24,530 bases of DNA, from contig JAISRY010000213.1 in the NCBI GenBank assembly GCA_031273385.1, positions 1-24,530 on the forward strand, in the 5' to 3' direction. Source of the stretch: Tannerellaceae bacterium. GTDB taxonomy: Bacteria; Bacteroidota; Bacteroidia; Bacteroidales; Tannerellaceae. Each line of letters opens with the position of its first letter. Position 1 is the first letter of the stretch. The position numbers and the translations under genes are program-made. The notes beneath the pieces are model-generated. The model ran no database searches. It worked only from the letters and a program-made list of their open reading frames with translations, and was not told the origin of the DNA. Positions 13,262 through 23,182 of the stretch are shown in pieces.

Positions 13262-16200
13262 ATGAAAATGAAAAAAAACTCTATTAGTGACACTAAAAGT
13301 CAGATCATAATGAAAACGTCAATTCTCATAAAAACCTTAGGGTTGCAGGCAGCCCTTTTCCTTTGTCTTTCACAAGTAACGGCACGAGATATTTATGTGT
13401 CGCCGGCAGGCTCGGCTTCGGGCGACGGTGCAACGATGGGTACGCCGGTCAATTACACCCGCCTCAGATCCATACTGGAAACGATCTCTTCCGGGAGCGT
13501 AAACGATTGGAACGTCTATTTCGCCGGAGGGACGTATCCCGTGACGGCCTCCCTCTCGATGTTCAACAACGCGGCATACGACGCGAAAAAGGTCACCTTT
13601 TTGGGAATGGGAACGCCCGCCGATCCCGCCATCTTCGACGGGAACGGGTCGAACAACCAACTGCTCAATTTGACGCGGGGGCGCAATGCAGCGGCAAATA
13701 CCGCCTTTTCCCTGACGATAAGGAATATCGTCGTACAGAATTTCAGCGCGAACAGCGGCAATCACCTGTTTCACGTCGCCGGGGCGTATAATACGCTTCA
13801 GCTGGACTCGGTAACCATTACCGGCTGCAACAACCTCGACGGCGTCGCCCGCCTGATCTATCTCAACAACGATAAGGCCCATCTGACCGTTTCCCATAGC
13901 AGTATCATACACAACAACAGGACGCACCGGTTGATCGAACTCAACAGGGGCGTCGCCCTGATCTATAACAACACCCTGTCGGGGAATACGTGTCGCGACG
14001 ATAGGGGGGTATTTTTGGCTGCCGGTAGTGCGGATTGCTTTTACCGGCTATTCAACAATACCCTTTACAATACAGGAAGCATTTACGTGAACACCTCATC
14101 GGCTACGGAGGTAGAGCGGATGAGGTTCATCAACAATATCGTCACCGGCGGATCGGCCATAGCAGGTTCCAACGCCGCCAACTCCATCACCGCCACAAAC
14201 TGTATCAATAATATTATAGGTACGGCCTTTCACGCCTCAGACAACGACAGTCCCGTCTCCCTCCCGGCCTTTGCCGCGGATTTCAGTACGACGCTGACGC
14301 GCAGCGTCGCCCCCGGGAAGCAGGTACACCAGGTACTCAACCCATCCGCCGCTTCGCACAGTATTTTTGGGAAAGGCTCTACCCTGGTCGATTTATTCAA
14401 GCATACCGGCGTCGCCTTAGCCTACGACCAGGCAGGCGTGCAACGACCGGCTTCGGGAAACATGGCTTTGGGAGCGGTCGAGAAGAATCCGCGGTACATA
14501 ACGGTCAGGGATCCGCACGTATACCTGCTGGAGAACAGGTACCTGGGCATATCCCGTCCATCGTCCGTGACGATTGATTTGTCGCAGTCCGTCGTGGAAG
14601 CTTCGCCGGCATTGGGGGCGCTGTCCTTTGAGCTGGTCGCCCCGACGGCGCTGTCCGTCGGGACGCTCTCCCCCCTGACCGCCGATCATAAAACGACCTT
14701 TACGCCGACAGCCAACCTCTTTACCGGCAGCGGCGCGTTCACCTATCATGTCAAATCCGGCAACGCCGTCGTGGCTACCGGAACGATCCCCGTCACCCTC
14801 TCCCTCCTCAGCGTACCGTCGCCAGGGTATACCAACCCCTCCGCGTTCAATACCTGCTTCGCCTATATGGGGGCGGTGGAATTTAGCTCGGCCTACCGCT
14901 ATAAATCCCAGCTGGTACCGGGCAACGGGACGGCTGCCCACGACCGTATGTACGGTTTTTCGATCCCTCTGGTCGGCGACCTGGACGGCGACGGCTATCC
15001 GGAAATCGTCGGCATCGGCGCCAATGGCGGAAATACGAACGGAAGCTATAACGCGATCCATATCTACGACGGGCGGTCGGGGGAAAGAAAGGCGCGGCTG
15101 TATCTCCCCGGATGCAGCAGCTCGTCGAGCGCCTCCTATACCCATAGCCAATACCATGGATCCCCCTCCATTATGGCGTTGGTCAATTCCGACCCCAAAG
15201 TCGACAAGTTCGTAGAGGTGATCGTCGCTTTCCCAAATAGTGGCGGCGATCCTGCCTACCGCGGCAAACTGGCGTCGTTCAACCTCATCCCCACGGTCAT
15301 AAGGGGCGCGACCGTCACCTATACCATGACCCAGAAGTGGGGCCCGGTACCCTACAACCTCGGCGGCGCGGACGGAAAGGCCGCACAAGGCGCTTACGAG
15401 AAGCCGGTTCCGACGGTCGTCGACATCGACGGCGACGGCGTCCCCGAAGTCGTGGTATACAACAACATATTCAATGCGCGAACGGGCGACCTGCTGACGA
15501 CGCTCGAAAGCCTGAACCATACCGCCCACGTCGGGGCGGATGCCGGCGCCAATACCAACGACCGGAATATCGGTTTCAATTACGTGTATGATATGGACCT
15601 GGACGGCGTATACGACGTCGTCGCCGGAGGAAAGGCCTATAAATTGGAGAAAAGGGGCGCCGCCTTTGCCTATACCACGATCGACGCGAACGGCATCCCC
15701 GGCGCGACCGTCCCCGACGGACGGACGGGCGTAGCGGATATCAACGGCGACGGCATCCCCGATGTGGTGAACGTGACAAGGGACGGCGCGAGGAGCGAGT
15801 CGGATATCCGGATCGTGGTGTGGAACCCGGGGTTTTTCCGGATGACGGCCTATACCCCCTCCGGTACGCCGCTACTCAGTCCGTCGGGAGAATTTATGCG
15901 CAATAACGCCCCCCAGCCCTATATCCTGGCCGATGTGACATTCAAGCTGGGACGTAACGGAGGAAACGGCTCCAATTCGTATGTATTCATAGGCGATATC
16001 GACGGGCGCGAACAGGTGGTGAACGGAAAGGCGTACCGTTTGCCCGAGATAGCGGTGTTGGCGAGAAAATATACCTACGGAAGCCTGGATCGCCACCCCA
16101 ACGTCGTAGATATCCCGGCAGCGAACGGAGGCATCTCACCCGCCACCGGCGGAACGACCGTCAGCGCAGGCGTCATCGCCGGACTGACCTGGGATGCCGA

Positions 16201-19200
16201 TCCGGCCGTGACGGACGCCGGCAAGAAATTAAAGCTCTCATTCCTGCTCGAACACCAGGATAACTCCAACAATACCGGATTCACCATGTTCGATTTCGAT
16301 AACGACGGTAAGCAGGAGATTTGCTACCGGGACGAACAGACCCTGCGTATCATCAAAGCCTCGCGGCCTTATGTCGATGTGAACTATACCGCGCCGGATG
16401 TGATTTTATTCAACGAAACCGTCCAGTCGTTCACCGGCTTTGAATATCCCGTCATTGCCGATATCGACAACGACGCGTCCGCCGAAATGGTCGTCATGGG
16501 GCATCAGGACGGTAGCGGCCAGTCGCATGGATACATCTATGCCGTAGGCAACGGAGGCGGCGACAAATTCGCCCCGGCGCTACCCGTCTGGAATCAGTTC
16601 ATGTACGACCCCTTTAAGATCAAGCCAGACCTGACGACGCCGACCGGCCCCGCCGTCAACCGCCTGGATCCCGCCTATACCTTCAAACGGGAGATCAAGA
16701 ACGCCAACAATCAGGTGGTGGAAACCATCGACGGCTACCGCCCCTTTAACGGTACGCTGACGCAAGCCTCCTATTCCATGGGATTTGAGACGACGCCGGG
16801 CGCCACATTGAATTTCGAGCCGATCGTATTCCTGACCGAAGCCTACATCGCCGGCAACGACGATCCCGTGATCGCCAAACGTCCCCTGATCGACCGGTCG
16901 GGAAGCCTTACGTACATATATATTAATGTAGGGAACCGGGCAAGTGCGGAAACGGATATCTCCGGCAACACCCCTTTCCTGATCTATAAGAAGAACAAAA
17001 TCTCGGAAGCGACCGTCGCCCTCAGGGATACGCTGAAGAACCTGCTGCGCGAAAATACGCCGGGGTCATACACCCGTTTCGGCGCGAACACGATATCGCC
17101 CGGGCGGGAGTACCGCTTTGCCATACCGCTACCCGTGGGATCAAACGATCCCGACGACATCTATATCGTCCGCCTGGGAGACGACAGCGGCCGCTCGGCG
17201 ACTCCTCCCTATACCTGGAAATGGCGTTGGGGACTGAACGAAGACCCTGACGGCACATCCGGCAACCCCGCCCGCGGGATAGGGCAGGCGCGCCGCCAGT
17301 TCAGGGACTGCGACTGGCAGGATCAATGGGTGAGGGTCGCCGGATACCAGACGATCGACGACGCACAGACCGTGCAGGAGTTCCATTCCATAGAGATTAA
17401 TATTTGGGATAACGACATCCTGCCGGATGCCTTTTTCGTCAAGCTGCAGATTCCGGCGGCTGACAGTATGCTGATCACCGTTCCGCCCAAGGCCGGATAC
17501 CTCACCTTTAGCGGAAGCGGAAAAGACAGCCGGATTACCTACCATCACGACGGCAGGGCGCCGCTGCCGAACGCCGTCGATTCGTTCCGCTACAAGGTGA
17601 AGTTCTGGGATAATACCAGGAAAGTCTACAGAGAGGACTCCTCTACCGTCTATATCTACCTCCTCGAAAGCGCGGCGGAGGGTTTTTCTACCTGCTATGG
17701 TTCCTCTATGACCGTCAAGCTGGCCACGCCGCCGGGCGTATCGTACAGCTGGTACGACAGGACTGGACGGAACTATATCGCCAACGGCTCAGCACTGACG
17801 CTGCAAGGCGCCCTGACGGGCGACTCCATCTATTGGATACTGCCGGAAATCAATCCCGACCCCTATCCCGTCGCGTTCCCGAAAGGGCTGCTGACCATCT
17901 CGCCGGCGACAGGCCGCACGGGAAATGCCACCATGCGCTGGACGGGAGCCGTCAACCAGGACTGGCGGAATCCCCACAACTGGGTGGAGCTCGGGAACGG
18001 CGCAGAGATCCCCGCACGGGTGGCGCCGTCGGGATGCGTGGACGTCATCCTCCCCACCGGCGCCCCCCACTACCCCGAATTGACGAGGCCGGTAAGCTGC
18101 AACGACATCACGCTGAAAAACCGCGCCATGATCGCCGCCACCCACCTCCTGACCTACGCCCATGCCACCGTCGAACTGAAGCTGAGCGCCGCGGAACAAG
18201 ACCGCTTCGTCATGTGGTCTGCCCCCTTGCGAAATACCTATTCGGGCGATTACCATATCACCGACGGTATCCAACCCGTATGGGGAGACGTCTATATGAA
18301 CCTCTTCCAACAGGCAAATCCCGATTACTCCGGATCCGTCGCCGCAGCGAACATGTTTACCGCCACGTTCGGCAACCTGGCGACGCCGTTACCCCTCGGG
18401 AAAGCCTTTAACCTGAAACTCACCCCCACCCGGGCGAACAGGGATTCCGCATTCGTCTTCCCCCGAAAGGCGACCCAATATACCTACGCCGACCGGCCTA
18501 CGCATACCACCCCCACCCTGGGCAGGACATACAGCGGCCGTTTCATTACCGAAGAGGCCGGAGCCGCCACGTTCGACATGCCCGTCTATGGAGGCGAAGC
18601 AGGCCGGACATTGATCCAGGCCGTGAACCCCTTTATGGCCTACCTGAAAGTGAGCGACTTCCTTGCCGCCAACAGCTCAATAGGTAAAGCCTATAAGCTA
18701 TGGAGCGGCAACGTAAACGAAGACTTTATCGACCTGTTATATACCGGCCCGGCAGGACAAAGATTATTGATCAACGGCGTCGTCCCGGCAGGAAACGTAA
18801 CCCTGATCCCCCCCTTGCAGGCTTTCTTTGTAGAAAAGGCGAACAGCGGCGCGACGGTCAACTACCTGAAAATGTCCGCCGACTGGACAACCACGAAAGG
18901 CGCCTCCTCCTACACCCTGCTGCGTAGCGACGCACAGCCGGAAGAGCGCAACCTGCTGCGGATAAAGGCGACGCAGGGGAACCGTGTCAGCAACGCCCTC
19001 CTCTGTTTCGACGAGAACGCCTCGCCGGCCTACCGGGAAACGGAAGACTCCCGCAAACTGTTTTACAAGGATATCCCGCTGTCGGTCTATTCCTTTACCC
19101 CGTCAAAAGAGCCGTTGGCGATCAACGCAAACGGAAACTATACCGCCAATACGGGCTTGGGATTGAGGACGGCGGAAGAGGGCGAAGTGAGGCTGGACTT

Positions 19201-19630
19201 CTCCGGCATAGCTACTTTCGGCCACAACGTCTACCTCGTCGACTACGACCGCAACGGCAAAGCCGTCGAGACCGACCTCCGGCAGACCCCGTATTATACC
19301 TTTACCGCCGTAAAGCAGTCCCCCCGCGACACCGCCATCGAACTAAACGACCGCTTCGCCCTCCGCATGGAAATCGCCCCGACGGAAACCGCCCTCATCC
19401 CCCCCGCCGAAGCCACCTGGAGCGTATCGGAAAAAGCCGGCGTCATATACATCCGCTCCACCGAGCCAATGAGCAACCTGCAAATATACACCGCCACCGG
19501 CGCCCTACTCTACCATACCAACACCCCCTCCACCTCCCACGAGTTCCGCGCCCCCCCTCACCAAACCTACATCATCAAAGCCCAAATAGGCCAAACACAA
19601 AAAACACAAAAAATAGTGAATAGCGAATAG
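13262..19630 (+). CDS. Giant secreted surface protein: beta-helix, FG-GAP/VCBS repeats, T9SS-like tail
   Basis: About 2120 residues. A signal peptide (KTLGLQAALFLCLSQVTA, ending near residue 42) precedes a Ser/Asn/Gly-rich region (about 44-400, beginning RDIYVSPAGS) that resembles pectate-lyase-like right-handed beta-helices. Six Asp-rich calcium-type motifs of the FG-GAP/VCBS integrin-like kind follow: DLDGDGYPE (near 573), DIDGDGVPE (722), DMDLDGVYD (778), DINGDGIPD (828), DFDNDGKQE (1011) and DIDNDASAE (1067). An Ig-like stretch (near 1380-1530) and WTGAVNQDWRNPHNW (near 1561) come next. The last 65 residues (VIYIRSTEPMSNLQIYTATGALLYH...TYIIKAQ) resemble the type A T9SS sorting domain but lack the usual Gly before TYIIK. 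Probably exported and cell-surface bound; ligand unknown. Possible starts are GTG 13259, ATG 13262, 13268 and 13310; ATG 13310 gives the most conventional signal peptide. Confidence 0.8.
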   Translation: MKMKKNSISDTKSQIIMKTSILIKTLGLQAALFLCLSQVTARDIYVSPAGSASGDGATMGTPVNYTRLRSILETISSGSVNDWNVYFAGGTYPVTASLSMFNNAAYDAKKVTFLGMGTPADPAIFDGNGSNNQLLNLTRGRNAAANTAFSLTIRNIVVQNFSANSGNHLFHVAGAYNTLQLDSVTITGCNNLDGVARLIYLNNDKAHLTVSHSSIIHNNRTHRLIELNRGVALIYNNTLSGNTCRDDRGVFLAAGSADCFYRLFNNTLYNTGSIYVNTSSATEVERMRFINNIVTGGSAIAGSNAANSITATNCINNIIGTAFHASDNDSPVSLPAFAADFSTTLTRSVAPGKQVHQVLNPSAASHSIFGKGSTLVDLFKHTGVALAYDQAGVQRPASGNMALGAVEKNPRYITVRDPHVYLLENRYLGISRPSSVTIDLSQSVVEASPALGALSFELVAPTALSVGTLSPLTADHKTTFTPTANLFTGSGAFTYHVKSGNAVVATGTIPVTLSLLSVPSPGYTNPSAFNTCFAYMGAVEFSSAYRYKSQLVPGNGTAAHDRMYGFSIPLVGDLDGDGYPEIVGIGANGGNTNGSYNAIHIYDGRSGERKARLYLPGCSSSSSASYTHSQYHGSPSIMALVNSDPKVDKFVEVIVAFPNSGGDPAYRGKLASFNLIPTVIRGATVTYTMTQKWGPVPYNLGGADGKAAQGAYEKPVPTVVDIDGDGVPEVVVYNNIFNARTGDLLTTLESLNHTAHVGADAGANTNDRNIGFNYVYDMDLDGVYDVVAGGKAYKLEKRGAAFAYTTIDANGIPGATVPDGRTGVADINGDGIPDVVNVTRDGARSESDIRIVVWNPGFFRMTAYTPSGTPLLSPSGEFMRNNAPQPYILADVTFKLGRNGGNGSNSYVFIGDIDGREQVVNGKAYRLPEIAVLARKYTYGSLDRHPNVVDIPAANGGISPATGGTTVSAGVIAGLTWDADPAVTDAGKKLKLSFLLEHQDNSNNTGFTMFDFDNDGKQEICYRDEQTLRIIKASRPYVDVNYTAPDVILFNETVQSFTGFEYPVIADIDNDASAEMVVMGHQDGSGQSHGYIYAVGNGGGDKFAPALPVWNQFMYDPFKIKPDLTTPTGPAVNRLDPAYTFKREIKNANNQVVETIDGYRPFNGTLTQASYSMGFETTPGATLNFEPIVFLTEAYIAGNDDPVIAKRPLIDRSGSLTYIYINVGNRASAETDISGNTPFLIYKKNKISEATVALRDTLKNLLRENTPGSYTRFGANTISPGREYRFAIPLPVGSNDPDDIYIVRLGDDSGRSATPPYTWKWRWGLNEDPDGTSGNPARGIGQARRQFRDCDWQDQWVRVAGYQTIDDAQTVQEFHSIEINIWDNDILPDAFFVKLQIPAADSMLITVPPKAGYLTFSGSGKDSRITYHHDGRAPLPNAVDSFRYKVKFWDNTRKVYREDSSTVYIYLLESAAEGFSTCYGSSMTVKLATPPGVSYSWYDRTGRNYIANGSALTLQGALTGDSIYWILPEINPDPYPVAFPKGLLTISPATGRTGNATMRWTGAVNQDWRNPHNWVELGNGAEIPARVAPSGCVDVILPTGAPHYPELTRPVSCNDITLKNRAMIAATHLLTYAHATVELKLSAAEQDRFVMWSAPLRNTYSGDYHITDGIQPVWGDVYMNLFQQANPDYSGSVAAANMFTATFGNLATPLPLGKAFNLKLTPTRANRDSAFVFPRKATQYTYADRPTHTTPTLGRTYSGRFITEEAGAATFDMPVYGGEAGRTLIQAVNPFMAYLKVSDFLAANSSIGKAYKLWSGNVNEDFIDLLYTGPAGQRLLINGVVPAGNVTLIPPLQAFFVEKANSGATVNYLKMSADWTTTKGASSYTLLRSDAQPEERNLLRIKATQGNRVSNALLCFDENASPAYRETEDSRKLFYKDIPLSVYSFTPSKEPLAINANGNYTANTGLGLRTAEEGEVRLDFSGIATFGHNVYLVDYDRNGKAVETDLRQTPYYTFTAVKQSPRDTAIELNDRFALRMEIAPTETALIPPAEATWSVSEKAGVIYIRSTEPMSNLQIYTATGALLYHTNTPSTSHEFRAPPHQTYIIKAQIGQTQKTQKIVNSE

Positions 19631-19646
19631 TGGATAGTGAATAGTG
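19612..19646 (+). repeat. Heptamer tandem repeat (AATAGTG) across the giant gene's stop codon
   Basis: Five 7-bp units, AATAGTG, AATAGCG, AATAGTG, GATAGTG and AATAGTG, start at 19612. They encode the last residues (VNSE) and the TAG stop of the giant protein. Gain or loss of a unit would shift the frame at the very end. Confidence 0.8.
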
Positions 19647-19661
19647 ATGGGAAATAACGAC

Positions 19662-19669
19662 TACATTTG
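19662..19669 (+). promoter_or_regulatory. Candidate -7 element for miaA
   Basis: TACATTTG matches TAnnTTTG perfectly but is only 8 bp from the miaA ATG, and no TTTG-like box is seen upstream within the AATAGTG repeats. If used, the transcript would be almost leaderless. Confidence 0.3.
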
Positions 19670-19677
19670 TAGCCTCT

Positions 19678-20595
19678 ATGGAAACGTATCAATTGATTAC
19701 CGTATTGGGGCCGACCGCTTCGGGGAAAACTTCTTTTGCAGCGGCATTGGCTGCCCGCCTGGATTCGGAAGTCATCAGCGCCGACTCGCGGCAGGTCTAC
19801 CGCCGGATGACGATCGGGACGGGGAAAGACCTGCAGGACTACACGGTAGGCGGCAGGGCTGTCCCCTATCACCTGATCGATATCTGTGAGCCCGGGTATA
19901 AGTACAACCTGTTTGAATACCAGCGCGATTTTCACCAAGCGTATACGGCGATACGCTCGCGCGGGAAACTGCCCATCCTTTGTGGGGGAACGGGGATGTA
20001 TATCGAAGCCGCCCTGAAAGGGTACAACCTGTTGGACGTGCCGGAAAACCCCTCGTTGCGCGCCTCGCTGAAAGATAAGCCGTTGAAAGAGCTTGAGCAG
20101 CTATTGGCCGGTTATAAGACGCTCCACAACAAGACGGACGTCGATACGGCGCAGCGGGCTATCCGCGCTATCGAGATCGAAGAGTATTACCGGTGGAAAA
20201 CGCCTGCGAAGAATGCCTATCCCCCCATCCATAGCCTGGTCGTCGGGATAGCGATCGACAGGGAGCTGAGGCGTGAGAAGATATCCCGCCGTTTGCGTGC
20301 CCGTCTGGACGAGGGGATGGTGGAGGAGGTCGAAGCCATCCTTGCATCGGGCGTTCCTCCCGGCGACCTGATCTATTACGGATTGGAATATAAATACCTG
20401 ACGCTTTACCTCACCGGTAAGCTTTCCTACAGCGAGATGGCGACGCAGTTGGAGATTGCCATCCACCAGTTTGCCAAGCGGCAGATGACCTGGTTCCGAG
20501 GGATGGAGCGGAGAGGGAGCGCGATCCATTGGATAGACGCCGCGCTCCCTACGGAAGAAAAGATCGCACAGGCCCTCACTCTTCTAAAAGGTTGA
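19678..20595 (+). CDS. miaA: tRNA dimethylallyltransferase
   Basis: A 305-residue enzyme that transfers a dimethylallyl group to N6 of A37 in tRNAs reading UNN codons. The N-terminal P-loop GPTASGKTS (11-19) binds the substrate pyrophosphate, and SADSRQVYRRMTIGTGK follows with Asp36 at the active site. VPYHLIDI, RDFHQAYTAI, LCGGTGMYIEA, DVDTAQRAIRAIEI and the C-terminal FAKRQMTWFR are all signature MiaA segments. Length is normal. The enzyme is cytoplasmic. Its last 20 bp overlap the 3' end of the convergent mannosidase gene, so the two cannot have separate terminators between them. No other tRNA-modification gene is nearby. Confidence 0.97.
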   Translation: METYQLITVLGPTASGKTSFAAALAARLDSEVISADSRQVYRRMTIGTGKDLQDYTVGGRAVPYHLIDICEPGYKYNLFEYQRDFHQAYTAIRSRGKLPILCGGTGMYIEAALKGYNLLDVPENPSLRASLKDKPLKELEQLLAGYKTLHNKTDVDTAQRAIRAIEIEEYYRWKTPAKNAYPPIHSLVVGIAIDRELRREKISRRLRARLDEGMVEEVEAILASGVPPGDLIYYGLEYKYLTLYLTGKLSYSEMATQLEIAIHQFAKRQMTWFRGMERRGSAIHWIDAALPTEEKIAQALTLLKG

Positions 20596-23125
20596 CCTCC
20601 CTGATCTGCCCGGTATGCCTGTCGAGGCGGATCGTTTTGATTTCACAAGGCCTGAACGAGCCTTTCCACGTAAAGCCGGCAGCTCCAAAACGAAGCGTCG
20701 CGGCAGCCTCCTTGCCAAGCGTCTCCACCATACGGATAATCAGGTCGTCCCCCTCTTCGGCCTCTTTGATGGCGGAGACGGTCACGTTCGGCGCATCCAT
20801 GTCGAGGAACGAGCCGGACGTAGGCAGCGTCCCGGGATGGATGCCCTGGTAAATCGGGATGGGGGCGGTCATAAACTCTTCGGCGATACGGGGGATGTTG
20901 GCCTCTTCCCAGCTTTCGCCGTGGGGTACCAGCAACAGGCGGAATGTCTGTATACCTTGATCCATCCACTCATATTCCCTTTCCGGAACAAGCTCCTTCG
21001 GTTCGTGGTGGGCGTACACCGGCGACCGCACAATGGAGATACGCAGGTCGTTTTCCGCTACGCTATAGCCGTACTTGGCGTCATTGACGACGGCAAAGCC
21101 GCGCGTTGCACCGTCGCGGCGACCGGTGACGTCCACCCATCTATGCCCCGGGTCTTCGTGGCCGTTGGGCGTCCGGCGGATAAAGCCGTAGGGCGCTTCG
21201 TAGGTCGGGACGGGGGATTCCAGATCGACGGGGAAAGAGAATTTAAGCATTTTCAGCCGCTCGTGCCAATCGAGTTTGACCTCGGCCTCTATCCTTCTTG
21301 ATCCGGCTGTGAGCGACCAGTCGATCGTCAGCGTAGAATGGCCGTAGGTGGTGACGACCCGTATGGTCGCCTGCAAAGGGCCGCGGTGCAGCAGCTTGAC
21401 GGCGGCATGGCCAAACGAGCCGGTTTCGTCGGAGAAGGCGAGGACGTTGTGGCTCCAGGTATCGCTCGGATCGTCGATCACCACCGCCCTGCAGCCTGTT
21501 TCGCCTCCCGCAAAGACCGGCTTACCGGTCTCCTTGTCGAGAATACCGATATTGCCGTCGGGGGAAAAAGTCAGCGTATAATACTCGTTTTCTATCACGC
21601 CGTCGTCCGCCAGCGCGGGGTTGGGGGCGGCAAGGGGGGCGCCGCACTGTCTGCCCCTGATCTGGGCGTATCCCATCGGGGGAATGACGGCATGAAGCAA
21701 AAGGGTGTGCCGGCCATGCGTCTGCGCCTGCCCGGTGATCCACTGCGACGGCAGGTCGCGCCCCCGGTCGTCGGTAAAACAGGTCTGCCCGCGGTCGGAT
21801 TCATACCTTATTATTCCTTTATACTCCCACGCATGGGGATTGAAGACGAGCAGGTACCGCGAATCGGGGTCTTCGGCAGCCACCTGCCATTCCAGCTTCT
21901 GAAGAGCCATGTAGGTGGTGTCTTCGGCGACGTTCAGGGCGTAGCCGTATCCGTTACGGGCATACTGGTATTGGGATATCAGCGACGTACCGGCCATGCT
22001 GTCGTGGAATTGCAGCAAAAGCACCCTTTCCCACGCCTTGGTGAAAGCCTCTTTGGGATAAGCCATTCCCCAATAGACGGAAGCGGCGGCGGCGATCTTC
22101 TCGGCCGTCACCAACGCCGTTTCGGCCAGGCGGTTGTTCTTCTTGATGGCGCTTTCTGCCGTATAACAGCCCGGCGCATGGTGTTGCAAATCATCCCGGA
22201 CAACGGGCAAAAAGCTAAGGTCTTCCCGGCGTATATCCTCGAAATAGCGGTCGACGCTACTGTAAACGATTTGGGGAGCGCCCTTTTCCGCCCTCGCTTC
22301 ATTGATCACCCGGATATGTGCTTTGGATGGCCCTCCGCCATGATCGCCTACGCCGAAGAACTTCATCATCTTCGGGACGGGATGCTGCGGGGCATACTCC
22401 GCCACTTGCCGGAGATCGTCCCTGGTGGTCTTGGCCTCTCCCTGATCCAGGCTGCCGTAATGGTGGTGTATGCGATAGGCCAGTATACGTGTGCCGTCCG
22501 GCCCCTCCCACCAGAAGAGGTTGGAGGGCAACGTTTTCTCGCCGCCGCCGGGGCGCATGAAGACATAATCTTCCATGCCCTGTAGCTTGACGATCTGAGG
22601 CAGCGTGCCGGCGTGGCCGAACGAGTCGGCATGGAGGGCTACCGTAGCCCGTCGCCCCGTCAGCTTCTGGAGGGTAAGCTGTCCGTACAGCCCTTGCCGC
22701 ACCATCGCCTCGCCGGACGGGATGTTCATATCCGGCTCGACCCACCAGCCGCCGACAACGTTCCAACGCCCCTCCTCAACCCTCCGGCGTATCTCCGCCA
22801 GCATCTCGGGGTCGTTGTCCGCCACCCATCGGTAAAACAACGCCGAACTGGAGGTAAACACCAGGCCGGGCGTCTCTTTCATCCGTTCAAGGGCTGAACG
22901 GAACGTACTGTGTACCACAGCCAACCCTTCAGGCCATGCCCACAGCCACACCAGGTCGATATGCGCGTGCCCGATCATATAGATACGATACCTCTTGGCA
23001 TCTTTAGGCCAGAACGCCGCCGCCGGATGCCCCAGCAGGCTGTTCGCCGGACTCAAAGCCAATGCGCCGGCGCCTATTATGCTCCGGCTGATAAAATCCC
23101 TTCTGGAAATAGCGCTTGTTTTCAT
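20576..23125 (-). CDS. GH38-family alpha-mannosidase with Tat-type signal
   Basis: An 849-residue glycoside hydrolase of family 38, expected to release alpha-linked mannose from glycans. The N-terminus has a twin-arginine motif (SRRDFI, residues 7-12) before a hydrophobic stretch, predicting folded export by Tat to the periplasm. Zinc-site elements are visible: GHAHIDLVWLW with His55 and Asp57, the nucleophile candidate Asp167 in HADSFGHAG, and His374 in LLQFHDSMAGTS. GDHGGGP (260-266) is also typical. The C-terminal half holds the usual beta domains. All core residues expected of an active enzyme appear intact. It is a single gene with no visible polysaccharide-utilisation partners (no SusC/SusD pair, no regulator), so its glycan cannot be inferred. 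Specificity within GH38 is not determinable here. Confidence 0.9.
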   Translation of the reverse strand: MKTSAISRRDFISRSIIGAGALALSPANSLLGHPAAAFWPKDAKRYRIYMIGHAHIDLVWLWAWPEGLAVVHSTFRSALERMKETPGLVFTSSSALFYRWVADNDPEMLAEIRRRVEEGRWNVVGGWWVEPDMNIPSGEAMVRQGLYGQLTLQKLTGRRATVALHADSFGHAGTLPQIVKLQGMEDYVFMRPGGGEKTLPSNLFWWEGPDGTRILAYRIHHHYGSLDQGEAKTTRDDLRQVAEYAPQHPVPKMMKFFGVGDHGGGPSKAHIRVINEARAEKGAPQIVYSSVDRYFEDIRREDLSFLPVVRDDLQHHAPGCYTAESAIKKNNRLAETALVTAEKIAAAASVYWGMAYPKEAFTKAWERVLLLQFHDSMAGTSLISQYQYARNGYGYALNVAEDTTYMALQKLEWQVAAEDPDSRYLLVFNPHAWEYKGIIRYESDRGQTCFTDDRGRDLPSQWITGQAQTHGRHTLLLHAVIPPMGYAQIRGRQCGAPLAAPNPALADDGVIENEYYTLTFSPDGNIGILDKETGKPVFAGGETGCRAVVIDDPSDTWSHNVLAFSDETGSFGHAAVKLLHRGPLQATIRVVTTYGHSTLTIDWSLTAGSRRIEAEVKLDWHERLKMLKFSFPVDLESPVPTYEAPYGFIRRTPNGHEDPGHRWVDVTGRRDGATRGFAVVNDAKYGYSVAENDLRISIVRSPVYAHHEPKELVPEREYEWMDQGIQTFRLLLVPHGESWEEANIPRIAEEFMTAPIPIYQGIHPGTLPTSGSFLDMDAPNVTVSAIKEAEEGDDLIIRMVETLGKEAAATLRFGAAGFTWKGSFRPCEIKTIRLDRHTGQIREVNLLEE

Positions 23126-23147
23126 GTCTGAAATTTAAAGTTAGAAA

Positions 23148-23179
23148 CAAAAGTAAACCATATTCGTTCATAATTCAAA
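23148..23179 (-). promoter_or_regulatory. Promoter for the GH38 mannosidase gene
   Basis: On the minus strand TTTG (23176-23179) and TACTTTTG (23148-23155) are 20 bp apart, both perfect matches to the Bacteroidetes consensus. The ATG is 22 bp beyond the -7 element. This is the best promoter in the window. Confidence 0.75.
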
Positions 23180-23182
23180 CGT

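Noticed and set aside
14417..15529. Open frame of 370 codons antisense to the giant gene
   Set aside because: It mirrors the Asp/Gly-rich FG-GAP coding region; no motif and no promoter were seen.
21338..22585. Long open frame (415 codons) antisense to the mannosidase gene
   Set aside because: Typical GC-rich antisense shadow; the mannosidase on the other strand has full family motifs, while this translation shows no recognisable domain.
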